NCBI GenBank assembly: GCA_014238155.1
Contig: JABABQ010000047.1
Location: forward strand, 1-64,000
From: Rhizobiaceae bacterium
GTDB taxonomy: Bacteria; Pseudomonadota; Alphaproteobacteria; Rhizobiales; Rhizobiaceae
Direction of reading: 5' to 3'
DNA length: 64,000 nt
Below are positions 17,307 through 26,286 of the stretch, piece after piece. Position 1 is the first letter of the stretch. Each line of letters starts with the position of its first letter. A model generated the notes under the pieces. That model saw only the letters and a list, made by a program, of their open reading frames with translations, searched no databases and was not told where the DNA came from. The translations under genes and the position numbers were made by a program.

Positions 17307-17744
17307 ATGGCCCCAGCTGCCCAATTGACCGAATATGTTCAAACCAGTTTGCCACTGGTGGTGCCTCCAACAACCGCAGGTCCCCTGGGTTCACCGAACA
17401 GGCTTTGCAACACCGACCGGGCTTTCCCCACTCCGCGGATGATCAAGTCTGTTGTTGACGAGGCCGGACTTGGAAAATTTGTGTATCTTCAAGGTGCTTC
17501 CGGGCGACGTTATGTATTTTCCTCAATTCGCCGTGAGCAAGCCAGTCTTTATGACAGGGCTCTTTTTGCCGCAACCAGTTGTCCCGACGCGGGCGGGCAA
17601 AGCGTTGAAATCGCGCCATGTCTTGAAGATATATCCAACTATACGGGGGCGATTTATGTGCACCTTCTGGATGACGAAGATTCGCAGGGCGCTCAGACTC
17701 TCGAAGATTTGTGCACGGCCAACCAGAGTCAGATTGCATCCTGA
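17307..17744 (+). CDS. Unrecognised 145-residue protein, probably SOS-induced
   Basis: I do not recognise the family. The ATG at 17307 has a strong AAGGAGG site 8 bases upstream, so the twelve upstream residues in the ORF track are not part of the protein. The first 50 residues are Pro/Thr-rich and low in structure. The middle (LGKFVYLQGASGRRYVFSSIRREQASLYDRALFAATS) looks like a folded alpha/beta segment, and the acidic C-terminal third has DEDSQGAQTLED. No signal peptide, membrane helix or known catalytic motif is seen. Four cysteines are scattered. The two LexA boxes in front predict induction by DNA damage. Small SOS proteins in this class often inhibit cell division or assist repair, but nothing in the sequence decides this. 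Confidence 0.75.
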   Translation: MAPAAQLTEYVQTSLPLVVPPTTAGPLGSPNRLCNTDRAFPTPRMIKSVVDEAGLGKFVYLQGASGRRYVFSSIRREQASLYDRALFAATSCPDAGGQSVEIAPCLEDISNYTGAIYVHLLDDEDSQGAQTLEDLCTANQSQIAS

Positions 17745-17749
17745 CCGGT

Positions 17750-19168
17750 TCAGCCAATCCGATAGGCATCCTTGGCGGCATCAAGACATAACCAGTGTGC
17801 AATTTCGCTGGCATCCAATTTACCCAATGTCTTACCTGTCACCATGTGGGCCAAAAAGCTGCACACGCATCGTCGCCAGACGTCATGGCGCGCCGGGATT
17901 GACAGCAGCGCTCTTGTGTCGTCGTTGAACCCAGCCAGATTGTGGAATCCGGCTGTCTCCACCATGCCATCCAGATAACGGGCGATGCCCCTTGGACTGT
18001 CGTGAAACCACCAGGGCGGCCCCAACCGCAATGCAGGCCAATATCCAGCCAGCGGTGCCAATTCACGGGTGTAGACGGTCTCGTCAAGGCCGAAGAACAG
18101 CACTCTGAAATTTTCAACAAACCCATACCGTTGAAGCATTGGTTCCAGTCCCGCCACCGGGTCGACAGGTGTGGGGATATCTGCACCGAGATTGGTGCCG
18201 AAATTTTTCACCAACCGCGGATCTGTGTTGCGGCGGGAGCCGGCATGAATTTGCATCACCATACCATCTTCGCAGGACAGGCCGGCCATTTCGGTCAGCA
18301 TCTGTGCACGAAACAGTTCGCTGTCGTCAGGTCGTTGATCGCCGCAGAGAATGCGGGTTAGCAAGTCCTGCTTGGCGGCATTGGGCAAATCGACAGTGCG
18401 AGCCGATGGCACGCCGTGGTCAGTTGCACTTGCACCATGTTGCCTGAAGAAAGATCGGCGAATGCGATGGGCTTCGATCAAGCCGTCCCAACCGGCAATG
18501 TCCTGATTGGTCAATTCGCCCACCGCGCGGATATTGCTCTGAAAATCAGCATGGTCCGGGTCAGTGATGTCGTCAGGCCGGTAGGTTGTGGTGATGCGCG
18601 AAGACAGGCCGCTTTGCTTCAATTCCGCATGGTGGGAAAGTGGATCGAGAGCGAATTCGGTTGTTGCAATATAATCAACACCGGCTTTGTCCAGCAGCGC
18701 CAGTGGTCGACAATCATCCTCCTGTAACCGGCTGGTGATGAGTTCGAAATATTCGTCGGCATTATGCGGCGCCAGCGGCGCTTCGATACCAAATGCCCAG
18801 TTCATCGAATGATCGATCCATAGCCGAGACGGCGTGCCCAAAAAGCGATGATAATTGTTTGCGAAAATTCCCCATGCAGCCTTGCCTGATGCGCCCCTTT
18901 TTCCGTCGCTTCGCGGCACCCCCAGATCCTCATAGGATACACCGTGACTGAACAACATGCGCAGCACGTAGTGATCAGGCGTCAGGAAAAGATCGGCTGC
19001 ATCACCCATAGGTTGATTGTTGGCAAACCATTGCGGGAGCGTGTGGCCGTGAGGGCTGATAATCGGCAGGTCGGTAACGCCCTCATATAGCTCTCGTGCC
19101 ATTTTCAATACAGGGACTTCCGTCGGCAACAAGCGATCGGGATGCAGGAAGGTATCAGACAAATTCAT
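17750..19168 (-). CDS. uxaC: Glucuronate isomerase
   Basis: The 472-residue enzyme isomerises D-glucuronate to D-fructuronate, or galacturonate to tagaturonate. The N-terminal SPHGHTLPQWF contains the metal-binding HxH, DHYVLRMLFSHG follows, and MQIHAGSRRN (about residue 305) and GFNDDTRALLSIPARHD near the C-terminus are family hallmarks. It is divergent from uxuA across a 130-bp spacer. With uxuA and uxuB it forms the glucuronate branch that ends in 2-keto-3-deoxygluconate; no kdgK or kdgA is in the window. The spacer has TGGTCA-type half sites but no clear operator. Confidence 0.95.
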   Translation of the reverse strand: MNLSDTFLHPDRLLPTEVPVLKMARELYEGVTDLPIISPHGHTLPQWFANNQPMGDAADLFLTPDHYVLRMLFSHGVSYEDLGVPRSDGKRGASGKAAWGIFANNYHRFLGTPSRLWIDHSMNWAFGIEAPLAPHNADEYFELITSRLQEDDCRPLALLDKAGVDYIATTEFALDPLSHHAELKQSGLSSRITTTYRPDDITDPDHADFQSNIRAVGELTNQDIAGWDGLIEAHRIRRSFFRQHGASATDHGVPSARTVDLPNAAKQDLLTRILCGDQRPDDSELFRAQMLTEMAGLSCEDGMVMQIHAGSRRNTDPRLVKNFGTNLGADIPTPVDPVAGLEPMLQRYGFVENFRVLFFGLDETVYTRELAPLAGYWPALRLGPPWWFHDSPRGIARYLDGMVETAGFHNLAGFNDDTRALLSIPARHDVWRRCVCSFLAHMVTGKTLGKLDASEIAHWLCLDAAKDAYRIG

Positions 19169-19298
19169 AGTGGTCAGACGATCTTGAGATATTGGTCAAT
19201 CGGTGTACATCTGTCTCACAGAAATGCACAAGCGTCGACAGGCAGCATTTGCTCAAGCCTGAACCGCAAAGATTGTTGAACCTGAAGGAATTGAAGAA

Positions 19299-20513
19299 AT
19301 GAAACAGACCTGGCGTTGGTTCGGTCCTCATGATCAGGTCAGTCTGGAGGCTATGCTTCAGGCTGGGGTGCAGGGTGTCGTCACGGCTTTGCATCATCTG
19401 CCGACCGGCGATGTCTGGCCGCGAGAGGAAATCGCCAAACGCCAGAACGAACTAGCCACTTTATCTGACGGCACGCCTTCCAACCTGTCCTGGGATGTGG
19501 TTGAGAGCCTGCCCGTTTCAGAGGCGATTAAAAAGCAAAATGGCGACTGGCGAGGCCATATTGCCAACTACATTACCAGCCTGGAAAATCTGGCGAATGC
19601 CGGTATTCACACCATTTGCTACAATTTCATGCCAATACTGGACTGGACCCGCACCGACCTGAATTGGCGATTGTCCCATGGCGGCACCTGTATGCGGTTT
19701 GATTATCCAACCTTTGCTGCATTCGACATTCACATTTTGCAGCGACCTGGCGCGGTTGAAGACTATGATAAAGTTGTTGCAGCAAAAGCGGCCGAAATCC
19801 ATGCCCAAATGGATGAGGTCGAAATGCAGGCCCTAACGCGAAACATCGTATCAGGCCTCCCCGGTGCGGCAGAAAATTTCTCGCTGGCAGATGTGCGCGA
19901 GCATCTGACCGAATATGACAACATATCCGCCGATCAACTCAGGCGTCACTATTTCGACTTCCTTGAGCAGGTTGTTCCGGATGCAGAACGGTTGGGAATG
20001 CGTCTGTGTTGTCATCCTGATGATCCGCCTTTTGATCTGCTGGGATTACCGCGCATCATGTCTACCGAGGCGGACTATAAATTGGCCATCGATGCAGTCG
20101 ATTCTCCTGCCAATGGTATAACCCTTTGCTCCGGTTCGTTAGGTGCACGACCCGATAACGACTTGCCGGGGATGATGCAACGTCTTGGCCATCGGGTACA
20201 TTTTCTGCACCTGCGCAATGTTCAGCGCGAGACCGAAGACATCAAAGGCTCATTCCACGAGGCTGAACATCTGGGCGGCGGAACCGATATGGTCGCCTTG
20301 CTGGCGGCAGTCCTTTCGCAGGAGCAAGAGCGGCGAAAGTTGGGACGAACCGACCATTCAATTCCACTGCGGCCGGATCACGGACAGGACATTCTCGACG
20401 ATCTGCAGCGCAACAGCCAGCCGGGATATCCGGCCATCGGTCGTTTGAAGGGTCTTGCTGAATTGCGCGGCATTGCTACCGCATTGCAGCATGAACTTGT
20501 TGGTGCGAATTGA
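19299..20513 (+). CDS. uxuA: Mannonate dehydratase
   Basis: The 404-residue UxuA protein dehydrates D-mannonate to 2-keto-3-deoxygluconate. The start MKQTWRWFGPHDQVSLEAMLQAGVQGVVTALHH, the CCHPDDPP metal site and FLHLRNV with the following HEAEH and RPDHGQD are typical. A GGAATTGAAGAA ribosome site precedes the ATG. Its stop overlaps the start of the oxidoreductase gene (TGATG), so the two are coupled. Confidence 0.96.
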   Translation: MKQTWRWFGPHDQVSLEAMLQAGVQGVVTALHHLPTGDVWPREEIAKRQNELATLSDGTPSNLSWDVVESLPVSEAIKKQNGDWRGHIANYITSLENLANAGIHTICYNFMPILDWTRTDLNWRLSHGGTCMRFDYPTFAAFDIHILQRPGAVEDYDKVVAAKAAEIHAQMDEVEMQALTRNIVSGLPGAAENFSLADVREHLTEYDNISADQLRRHYFDFLEQVVPDAERLGMRLCCHPDDPPFDLLGLPRIMSTEADYKLAIDAVDSPANGITLCSGSLGARPDNDLPGMMQRLGHRVHFLHLRNVQRETEDIKGSFHEAEHLGGGTDMVALLAAVLSQEQERRKLGRTDHSIPLRPDHGQDILDDLQRNSQPGYPAIGRLKGLAELRGIATALQHELVGAN

Positions 20514-21997
20514 TGGGAATGCTGGGCCGACTATCTGACCTTTCAAATATTGACCCAGCAGTATCGCTCCCTGGCTACATGCCAGACCAACACAAATGCG
20601 GCATTGTCCATCTGGGCCCCGGTGCTTTTCATCGCGCCCATCAGGCGGTCTATACCGATGCAGCACTTGCCGCCTCGGGAGGCGACTGGCGCATCACTGC
20701 GATCAGCCTGCGCAGCCGACAGGGTGCAGATGCGTTGAACGCTCAAAACGGTCTTTATACACTGATCGAGCGCGGAACACTTGGCGCTCGTGCGCGGGTG
20801 ATTGCCAGCATAAAACGGGTGATCGTCATGGCCGATCATGCAGCACAGGCAATGTCATTGCTGGTAGATCCGGCGACACGCATCGTCAGCATGACTGTCA
20901 CCGAAAAGGCCTATGGCATTGACCGCCAAAACAGCTGCGTTGATGTTGGCCATCCTGCCAATAGGGCCGATCTGGCAAACCCGAGAAACCCGACCGGTGT
21001 GATTGGCCTTCTGGTTGAAAGCCTGCGTCAAAGACGCGATGCAGGTGTTTCGGCATTTACGGTGCTGTGTTGCGACAATCTTCCAGACAATGGCGTCTTG
21101 GTGAAAGCCGGTGTGTTGGACTTTGCAGCACGATTAGACCCGCAATTGGCTGAATGGATCGGTGACAATGCAACATTTCCTTCAAACATGGTCGATCGGA
21201 TAACACCGGCATCAAGTTCGGAAACCTATTCCATGTGTCAGGAACTTACAGGGCAGCAGGACCGAGCCTGTGTCGAGACGGAAGAATTTTCCCAATGGGT
21301 CATCGAGGACAAATTTGCCGATGGTCGACCGGACTGGGAATCCGCTGGTGCGCTTTTTGTTGAAGACGTGGCACCCTTTGAAAGAATGAAACTGAGAATG
21401 CTCAATGGAGCTCACTCCATGCTGGCCTATAGCGGATATCTTGCCGGTTGCACCCATGTGCGGAATGTCATGGCCCATCGACACCTGCCTGATTTGGTTG
21501 ACCGCCACATGAAAGCGGCCGCAGCAACGCTGCAACCTCTGGATGGAATTGATTATTCAGACTATGGCGTGCAATTGGCAGCGCGGTTCAGGAACCCGGC
21601 CCTGGCGCATGAAACCTATCAAATTGCCATGGATGGCACGGAAAAACTGCCGCAACGCCTGTTGCTCCCGGCCGTCGATGCGCTGCGGGCAAAACAGGAC
21701 TTGCGTCCATTTGCTTTCGCTGTAGCCGCCTGGATGCGATACTGCACCGGTCAAACAGATGCGGGGGCGACGTATCAGTTACGCGACCCGCGACAGCGGG
21801 AAATTGCCGCGGCCTTGAATGGTGCACATTCGGCTGCAGATATTAGTCAGTCGTTGCATGGTCTGGACAATCTGTTTCCAACTGTGTTGAAAGACGACCC
21901 CCAATGGCGTGGGACAATCGAAGAGATTTTGTCGCGGTTTCTGGAACGTGGCGTTGAGGCGGCCATTGCCCATGAAGCCGGTCTGAATGGGTCCTGA
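20513..21997 (+). CDS. uxuB: Fructuronate reductase / mannitol dehydrogenase family oxidoreductase
   Basis: The 494-residue polyol dehydrogenase-family enzyme has the N-terminal VHLGPGAFHRAHQAVYTD motif and the catalytic lysine context ERMKLRMLNGAHS (about residue 297). With uxaC and uxuA beside it, reduction of fructuronate to mannonate is the best reading. The ATG at 20513 overlaps the uxuA stop; ATG at 20519 is an alternative. The last codons and the stop lie inside an 18-bp sequence matching the terminal repeat of the MITE-like element at 52380, so the extreme C-terminus may have been altered by an insertion or excision. Confidence 0.93.
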   Translation: MGMLGRLSDLSNIDPAVSLPGYMPDQHKCGIVHLGPGAFHRAHQAVYTDAALAASGGDWRITAISLRSRQGADALNAQNGLYTLIERGTLGARARVIASIKRVIVMADHAAQAMSLLVDPATRIVSMTVTEKAYGIDRQNSCVDVGHPANRADLANPRNPTGVIGLLVESLRQRRDAGVSAFTVLCCDNLPDNGVLVKAGVLDFAARLDPQLAEWIGDNATFPSNMVDRITPASSSETYSMCQELTGQQDRACVETEEFSQWVIEDKFADGRPDWESAGALFVEDVAPFERMKLRMLNGAHSMLAYSGYLAGCTHVRNVMAHRHLPDLVDRHMKAAAATLQPLDGIDYSDYGVQLAARFRNPALAHETYQIAMDGTEKLPQRLLLPAVDALRAKQDLRPFAFAVAAWMRYCTGQTDAGATYQLRDPRQREIAAALNGAHSAADISQSLHGLDNLFPTVLKDDPQWRGTIEEILSRFLERGVEAAIAHEAGLNGS

Positions 21998-22004
21998 CCC
22001 TAAG
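21987..22004 (-). repeat. MITE terminal-repeat-like sequence at the uxuB stop codon
   Basis: Read on the minus strand, TTAGGGTCAGGACCCATT matches 17 of the first 18 bases of the element at 52380 and also resembles the copy at 28348. It spans the uxuB stop codon. No partner end in inverted orientation was found within the next kilobase. Confidence 0.55.
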
Positions 22005-22288
22005 CCCGCACTCCAGATATTCGAGTTGTGCTGTTGCTAATCAAATTGAACGGCAGCTTTGAGAAATTCCAAAAGTCCTTCGTCAATCAAAACCAAACCT
22101 GGCAATGGGCCGGGACAGCTGGCTGGGCTGATCCGAGCAAAGGTCGGGAACATCAATTTTGCCGACATGGTGCCTAGACGGTTATTTTATATGGCATTTC
22201 ACTTCACGATCATACACTATTTCGCCTGGTGAATTGGCAAACACCCGCGGCTGTGGTTCCGTGCAATTGGACTACCGGGAGAAATGTT

Positions 22289-23116
22289 ATGATTGAAGTA
22301 AAGCCCATTACACCAAGACTTGGCGCTGAAATTCTTGGGGCGGACATCAAACAAGAGGCTGATTTTGAAGTCGTGCGGCAAGCCTTCACGGACTATTCCG
22401 TGCTCACAATTCGCGACCAGGAACTGACACCGGATGATCAAATAGCATTTGCGGAGCGGTTCGGGCCGATCAATGTGAATCGGTTTTTCAAAAAACATGA
22501 AACCCACCCCAAGGTCGCACTGGTGCTTAAGGAGGCAGATCAGGCACAGGCCATTGGCGAGCGATGGCATACGGATCATTCCTACGACATTGAGCCGGCG
22601 ATGTGCTCAATTTTGCATGCGATTGAAACACCACCAGTGGGTGGAGATACTGTGTTTGCATCAATGTCAGCGGCATATGACGCACTGTCCGGCAAGTTTG
22701 CCGAGATGATTGACGGACTTAGTGCGTGGCATTCCTCGCGCCATGTGTTTGGGGCAGTGGTTGCCAACAGCGAGAGTTCGAAGAGCGGTCGGATTGATAA
22801 CGCAAACCTGGCGACACAGGACGCATTGCATCCGGTGGTGATCACCCATCCGCTTTCAGGGCGCAAGGGAATATATGTAAATCCGGATTTTACCACCCAT
22901 ATTGAGGGTTGGAACGACGAGGAAAGTGCGTCGGTTCTGAATTATCTCTACGAGCATTGTGCCAAGCCGGATTTCCATTGTCGCGTCAGCTATCGCCCAG
23001 GCACGGTGACAATGTGGGACAATCGCGCTACGTGGCACAAGGCTATCAATGATTATGCCGGGCACCGCCGGTTGATGCATCGCATTACGGTTGAGGGCTG
23101 CAGGCTGAACCAGTGA
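22289..23116 (+). CDS. TauD/TfdA family 2-oxoglutarate-dependent dioxygenase
   Basis: The 275-residue enzyme uses Fe(II) and 2-oxoglutarate. Iron ligands are H and D of WHTDHSYD and the histidine of ATWHKAIND; the RRLMHRITVEG arginine would bind 2-oxoglutarate. GGGAGAA precedes the ATG at 22289, which removes 20 residues from the track ORF. Members include taurine, alkylsulfate and 2,4-D dioxygenases; no tauABC transporter adjoins it, so the substrate is open. The 291 bp between uxuB and this gene contain no clear gene. Confidence 0.9.
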   Translation: MIEVKPITPRLGAEILGADIKQEADFEVVRQAFTDYSVLTIRDQELTPDDQIAFAERFGPINVNRFFKKHETHPKVALVLKEADQAQAIGERWHTDHSYDIEPAMCSILHAIETPPVGGDTVFASMSAAYDALSGKFAEMIDGLSAWHSSRHVFGAVVANSESSKSGRIDNANLATQDALHPVVITHPLSGRKGIYVNPDFTTHIEGWNDEESASVLNYLYEHCAKPDFHCRVSYRPGTVTMWDNRATWHKAINDYAGHRRLMHRITVEGCRLNQ

Positions 23117-23180
23117 CCTGAATTCAAAACAATGGCAGCACGCTTGCCAATCCAAAAAATGTGGTGGTTCAGACCTTGGC

Positions 23181-23192
23181 TCCTGACCCTAA
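23181..23192 (-). repeat. Short MITE-end core
   Basis: TTAGGGTCAGGA on the minus strand equals the first 12 bases of the element at 52380. It is in the same orientation as the copy at 21987. Alone, 12 bp is weak evidence. Confidence 0.3.
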
Positions 23193-23213
23193 GACAATAG
23201 GTCCGCATGCCCG

Positions 23214-23825
23214 TCAAGTTCCGAGTAATAGATTCCAAACCGCTTCCGGATCGAAGGGTTCACTGCCACGCCAACCAATAATCTGATCTGGGCGTATAAG
23301 TATCAAAGGTGCGCCGTAGAGCTGTTTTATTCGAGTTTCCGTAATATGTACCACCTCGAGATCGACACCCCGGCGAAGCGCAGAGTCGATCAGGTGTTTG
23401 CCGTTTGGTGCGTTTTTCCCCAACAGTAACAAGGTCCAGTTAAAGCTAAACAGACCGAACAGTGAGCTTTCATCGTCAAACCACCAATGGGGCGGACGTC
23501 CACCGGGCATGCCGGTTGGCGTATACATATTGGCCCTGTCCTCTGGCAATTCACCATCAGGTTGCGGCAGTACAGGTGAATCATTTTAGCGGGCGCCGAA
23601 CGTGATCCCCGGAATATTGAATTCGCGCCTCGCATGATCTTCAAGATAGGCGCCGGCGACGTTTCGCAAATCCGCCCCCGATGCATCCTCGGCTTCCAAC
23701 CCGGGTTCTGGTATGAAGTTACCAACGGACTCGGCAAAACCGCGTGCATAGTTGGTGTTGCGCAGAGCCGAGCCCCGGCGTTCGATTTCATAGCTGTTCA
23801 GTAATGACGAGCCAGCTGGGCCAGC
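23214..23825 (-). pseudogene. Decayed FAD-dependent aromatic monooxygenase (C-terminal part)
   Basis: Two ORFs in the same frame (23586-23915 and 23214-23549) together give the C-terminal half of a PheA/MhpA-type flavin monooxygenase. LLNSYEIERRGSALRNT and FNIPGITFGAR lie before an in-frame TAA at 23586-23588, and NDSPVLPQPDG then continues in the same frame to APLILIRPDQIIGWRG. The stop replaces what is normally an aromatic residue (GARY). The N-terminal FAD-binding half with GxGxxG is missing, and homology stops near 23825. Both lesions make this a remnant. Confidence 0.8.
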
Positions 23826-24124
23826 ACAGGCGCAAAGTTTAAACACTGGGAGCTCTTTTTTGCAATCACGCATGGGCGGGGAAACGTATCGGCGCAACTC
23901 ATATATGCGCGTCAATCAACGCTTGGCTGCCACAAAATGAGCAGCCTGAAGTAGAAAAATCGACCGATGTGTCCGCATTATTGCCATGTGAACTTGTTTG
24001 ATCTGTAAATTGCCAGCGGTATACTTGGAGCCCTTCGCGAACTTGACGAGGTCGCAGCTTCGGTGACAAAGTTGGAGCTTTCGTGCCGTCATTTGATTGC
24101 GCGGTTCAAAGAGGGAGTACGAAC

Positions 24125-26056
24125 TTGACCTTAGATAAAAACTCAAAAAAATATTCGCCTGACCAACTGGAAGACCTGTCATTTGACGATTTCGACGAGG
24201 CAATCAATCCAAGGCCAGAAAGCAATGACTTCGATGCCGTTGTCGAAGAAGCCTTGTCTCGACGTCAATTCATGGGCGGCGTACTGGCGTTCGGCGGGGT
24301 TGCAACGCTCGGAGCGGCATCCACTGCACTGACGCCCATCTCGGCGCATGCCAGCGATAATCGGTTTGGTTTCACGGCCGTCGCCGCAGGCACTGATGAC
24401 ACAATCGTCGTGCCTAACGGCTATAACTGGCACGTCGCTACCCGTTGGGGCGACCCGCTATTCACTAACGTTCCTGAATTTGATCACGTCTCCCGCGGAA
24501 CTGCCGCGAGCCAGGCAGGCGCCTTTGGGGACAACAATGACGGAATGTCGCTCTTTTCCGACAAGGACGGCCATCAAATTCTGGTCGTCAACAATGAGTA
24601 CACCAACAGGTCGGTCATGTGGGGCAACAATCCCGATGGCAAATATGTCACCAACGACGACATCAACAAGGGCAAGAACGCACATGGTCTGACCGCGGCG
24701 GAGATCAAGGAAGTCGACGGGAAATGGGGAATCGTCAAGGATTCGCCTTATAACCGACGTTTCACGCCCGATGAGCCGATGGAAATCACCGGTCCTGCAC
24801 GCGGCCATGATCTTATGAAGACCAACGCCGACCCAGAAGGCGTGACCGTGCTTGGCACATTTAACAATTGCGGCAATGGCCGCACGCCGTGGGGCACCTA
24901 TCTGGCCTGTGAAGAGAATTTTAACGGCTATTTCGGGACCACAGATGCGAAAGGCTATGTCCAGGACGGTGCTAAAAAGCGTTATGGCGTCAGCGGTAAG
25001 GATCGGGGATACGGTTGGTGGAAAGTCGACGAACGTTTCGACGTCGCAAAGGACCCCAACGAGTGCAACCGGCATGGCTATGTCACCGAGGTTGATCCTT
25101 ATGATCCAAAATCAGTGCCGAAGAAACGCACAGCACTGGGCCGTTTCAAGCATGAGAATGCAGAAGTGGTCATCAACGCCGATGGTCGAATTGCAATCTA
25201 CATGGGCGATGATGAACGCGGCGAATTCCTGTACCGTTATGTTTCCGATGGCTATTACGCAGAAGGCGGAAATACCGATGAGCTAATGGAAAACGGCACA
25301 ATCTATGCTGCCAAGTTCCACGCCGATGGTACCGGTAAATGGTTGGCTCTGACGCCGGAGACAACAGGCATGGACGCGGCCGAAATCTCCATGTTCACGC
25401 GATTGGCTGCTTCCAAGGTTGGCGCAACGACAATGGACCGTCCAGAATGGGTCGCGGCCAATCCTTTGAAGGCCGAGGTTTATTGTGCACTGACTAACAA
25501 CAAGAACCGTGGCGTGAAGCCGAATGCAGGTGGGGATGAAACTCCGGTCGGCGGCCCCAACCCGCGCGAGGCCAACAAGTACGGTCAGATCTTACGCTGG
25601 TGGCCCGGCGCCGGGGACCACACGGCAGACTCGTTCAAGTGGGATCTGTTTGTGATGGCGGGCAATCCGACTGTGCATGAGGATGCAAATGGCGGGTCGC
25701 ACAATGTAACCGAGGGCAATATGTTCAATTCGCCTGATGGACTGTCATTTGACAACAAGGGGCTTATCTGGATCCAGACCGATGGCAACTATTCCAATGA
25801 GAAGGATTTTGCCAATCAGGGGAATAACCAGATGCTGATCGGTGACCCGGTTACCGGCGAAATCCGAAGGTTCCTTGTTGGTCCCAGACAGGCCGAAATC
25901 ACCGGTATCGCGTGGTCCGCGGATCGCAGAACGGTCTTTGTCGGTGTTCAGCACCCCGGAGAGAGGGGCGACTCCAACTGGCCCGACGGTGGCGACAAGA
26001 CTCCTCGGAGCGCAATTGTGGCGGTTCGTCGTGACGATGGTGCCGCAATCGGTTGA
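24125..26056 (+). CDS. phoX: PhoX-family alkaline phosphatase, Tat-exported
   Basis: The 643-residue protein carries a Tat signal about 55 residues in (LSRRQFMGGVLAFGGVATLGAA, ending near AHA-SDN). It is followed by the PhoX beta-propeller with TPWGTYLACEENFNGYFG, MGDDERGEFLYRYVS and NSPDGLSFDNKGLIWIQTDG. PhoX enzymes are periplasmic or extracellular, need calcium and iron, and release phosphate from many monoesters. The TTG at 24125 has GAGGGAG 7 bases before it; the track starts 14 codons earlier at a GTG. No clear PHO box was found in the roughly 200-bp upstream spacer. The gene is isolated from other phosphate genes. Confidence 0.9.
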   Translation: MTLDKNSKKYSPDQLEDLSFDDFDEAINPRPESNDFDAVVEEALSRRQFMGGVLAFGGVATLGAASTALTPISAHASDNRFGFTAVAAGTDDTIVVPNGYNWHVATRWGDPLFTNVPEFDHVSRGTAASQAGAFGDNNDGMSLFSDKDGHQILVVNNEYTNRSVMWGNNPDGKYVTNDDINKGKNAHGLTAAEIKEVDGKWGIVKDSPYNRRFTPDEPMEITGPARGHDLMKTNADPEGVTVLGTFNNCGNGRTPWGTYLACEENFNGYFGTTDAKGYVQDGAKKRYGVSGKDRGYGWWKVDERFDVAKDPNECNRHGYVTEVDPYDPKSVPKKRTALGRFKHENAEVVINADGRIAIYMGDDERGEFLYRYVSDGYYAEGGNTDELMENGTIYAAKFHADGTGKWLALTPETTGMDAAEISMFTRLAASKVGATTMDRPEWVAANPLKAEVYCALTNNKNRGVKPNAGGDETPVGGPNPREANKYGQILRWWPGAGDHTADSFKWDLFVMAGNPTVHEDANGGSHNVTEGNMFNSPDGLSFDNKGLIWIQTDGNYSNEKDFANQGNNQMLIGDPVTGEIRRFLVGPRQAEITGIAWSADRRTVFVGVQHPGERGDSNWPDGGDKTPRSAIVAVRRDDGAAIG

Positions 26057-26068
26057 TTGCATGATTAC

Positions 26069-26104
26069 GCAAAGGCGCGATTTGATCTGCAATCGTGCCT
26101 TTGC
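26069..26104 (+). terminator. Stable hairpin after phoX
   Basis: GCAAAGGCGCGATT pairs with AATCGTGCCTTTGC (14 bp including one G-T) around an 8-base loop, starting 13 bp after the phoX stop. There is no T-run, so termination would be rho-assisted or the stem may protect the 3' end. Confidence 0.5.
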
Positions 26105-26286
26105 ATCCGTGCCTGGATTTGCTGGCTGATACTCTTTCATGCCGGGCATTTCATCAGCACAATAGCTGCCTACAAGCGCATTCCAGTGCCTATCGGTGTA
26201 CTCGGGACCACTTTAAGGTTGGGCTACTAATTGATTGGTGCAATGGTCTGTTTTGTCAGCTGACCGGCCGTTCAGAAAAATACGAA

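Noticed and set aside
19169-19298. UxuR/KdgR-type operator between uxaC and uxuA
   Set aside because: TGGTCA half sites occur, but no convincing dyad or consensus match is present.
22005-22288. Small minus-strand ORF of about 43 codons in the uxuB-tauD spacer
   Set aside because: No family likeness, no ribosome site that stands out, and too short to support.
21987-23192. Composite element carrying the TauD gene between two MITE-like ends
   Set aside because: The two end sequences are in the same orientation and the second matches over only 12 bp, so they do not frame an element.
23917-24124. PHO box upstream of phoX
   Set aside because: The nearest match (GGTGACAAAGTTGGAG) lacks the paired CTGTCAT-type half sites.
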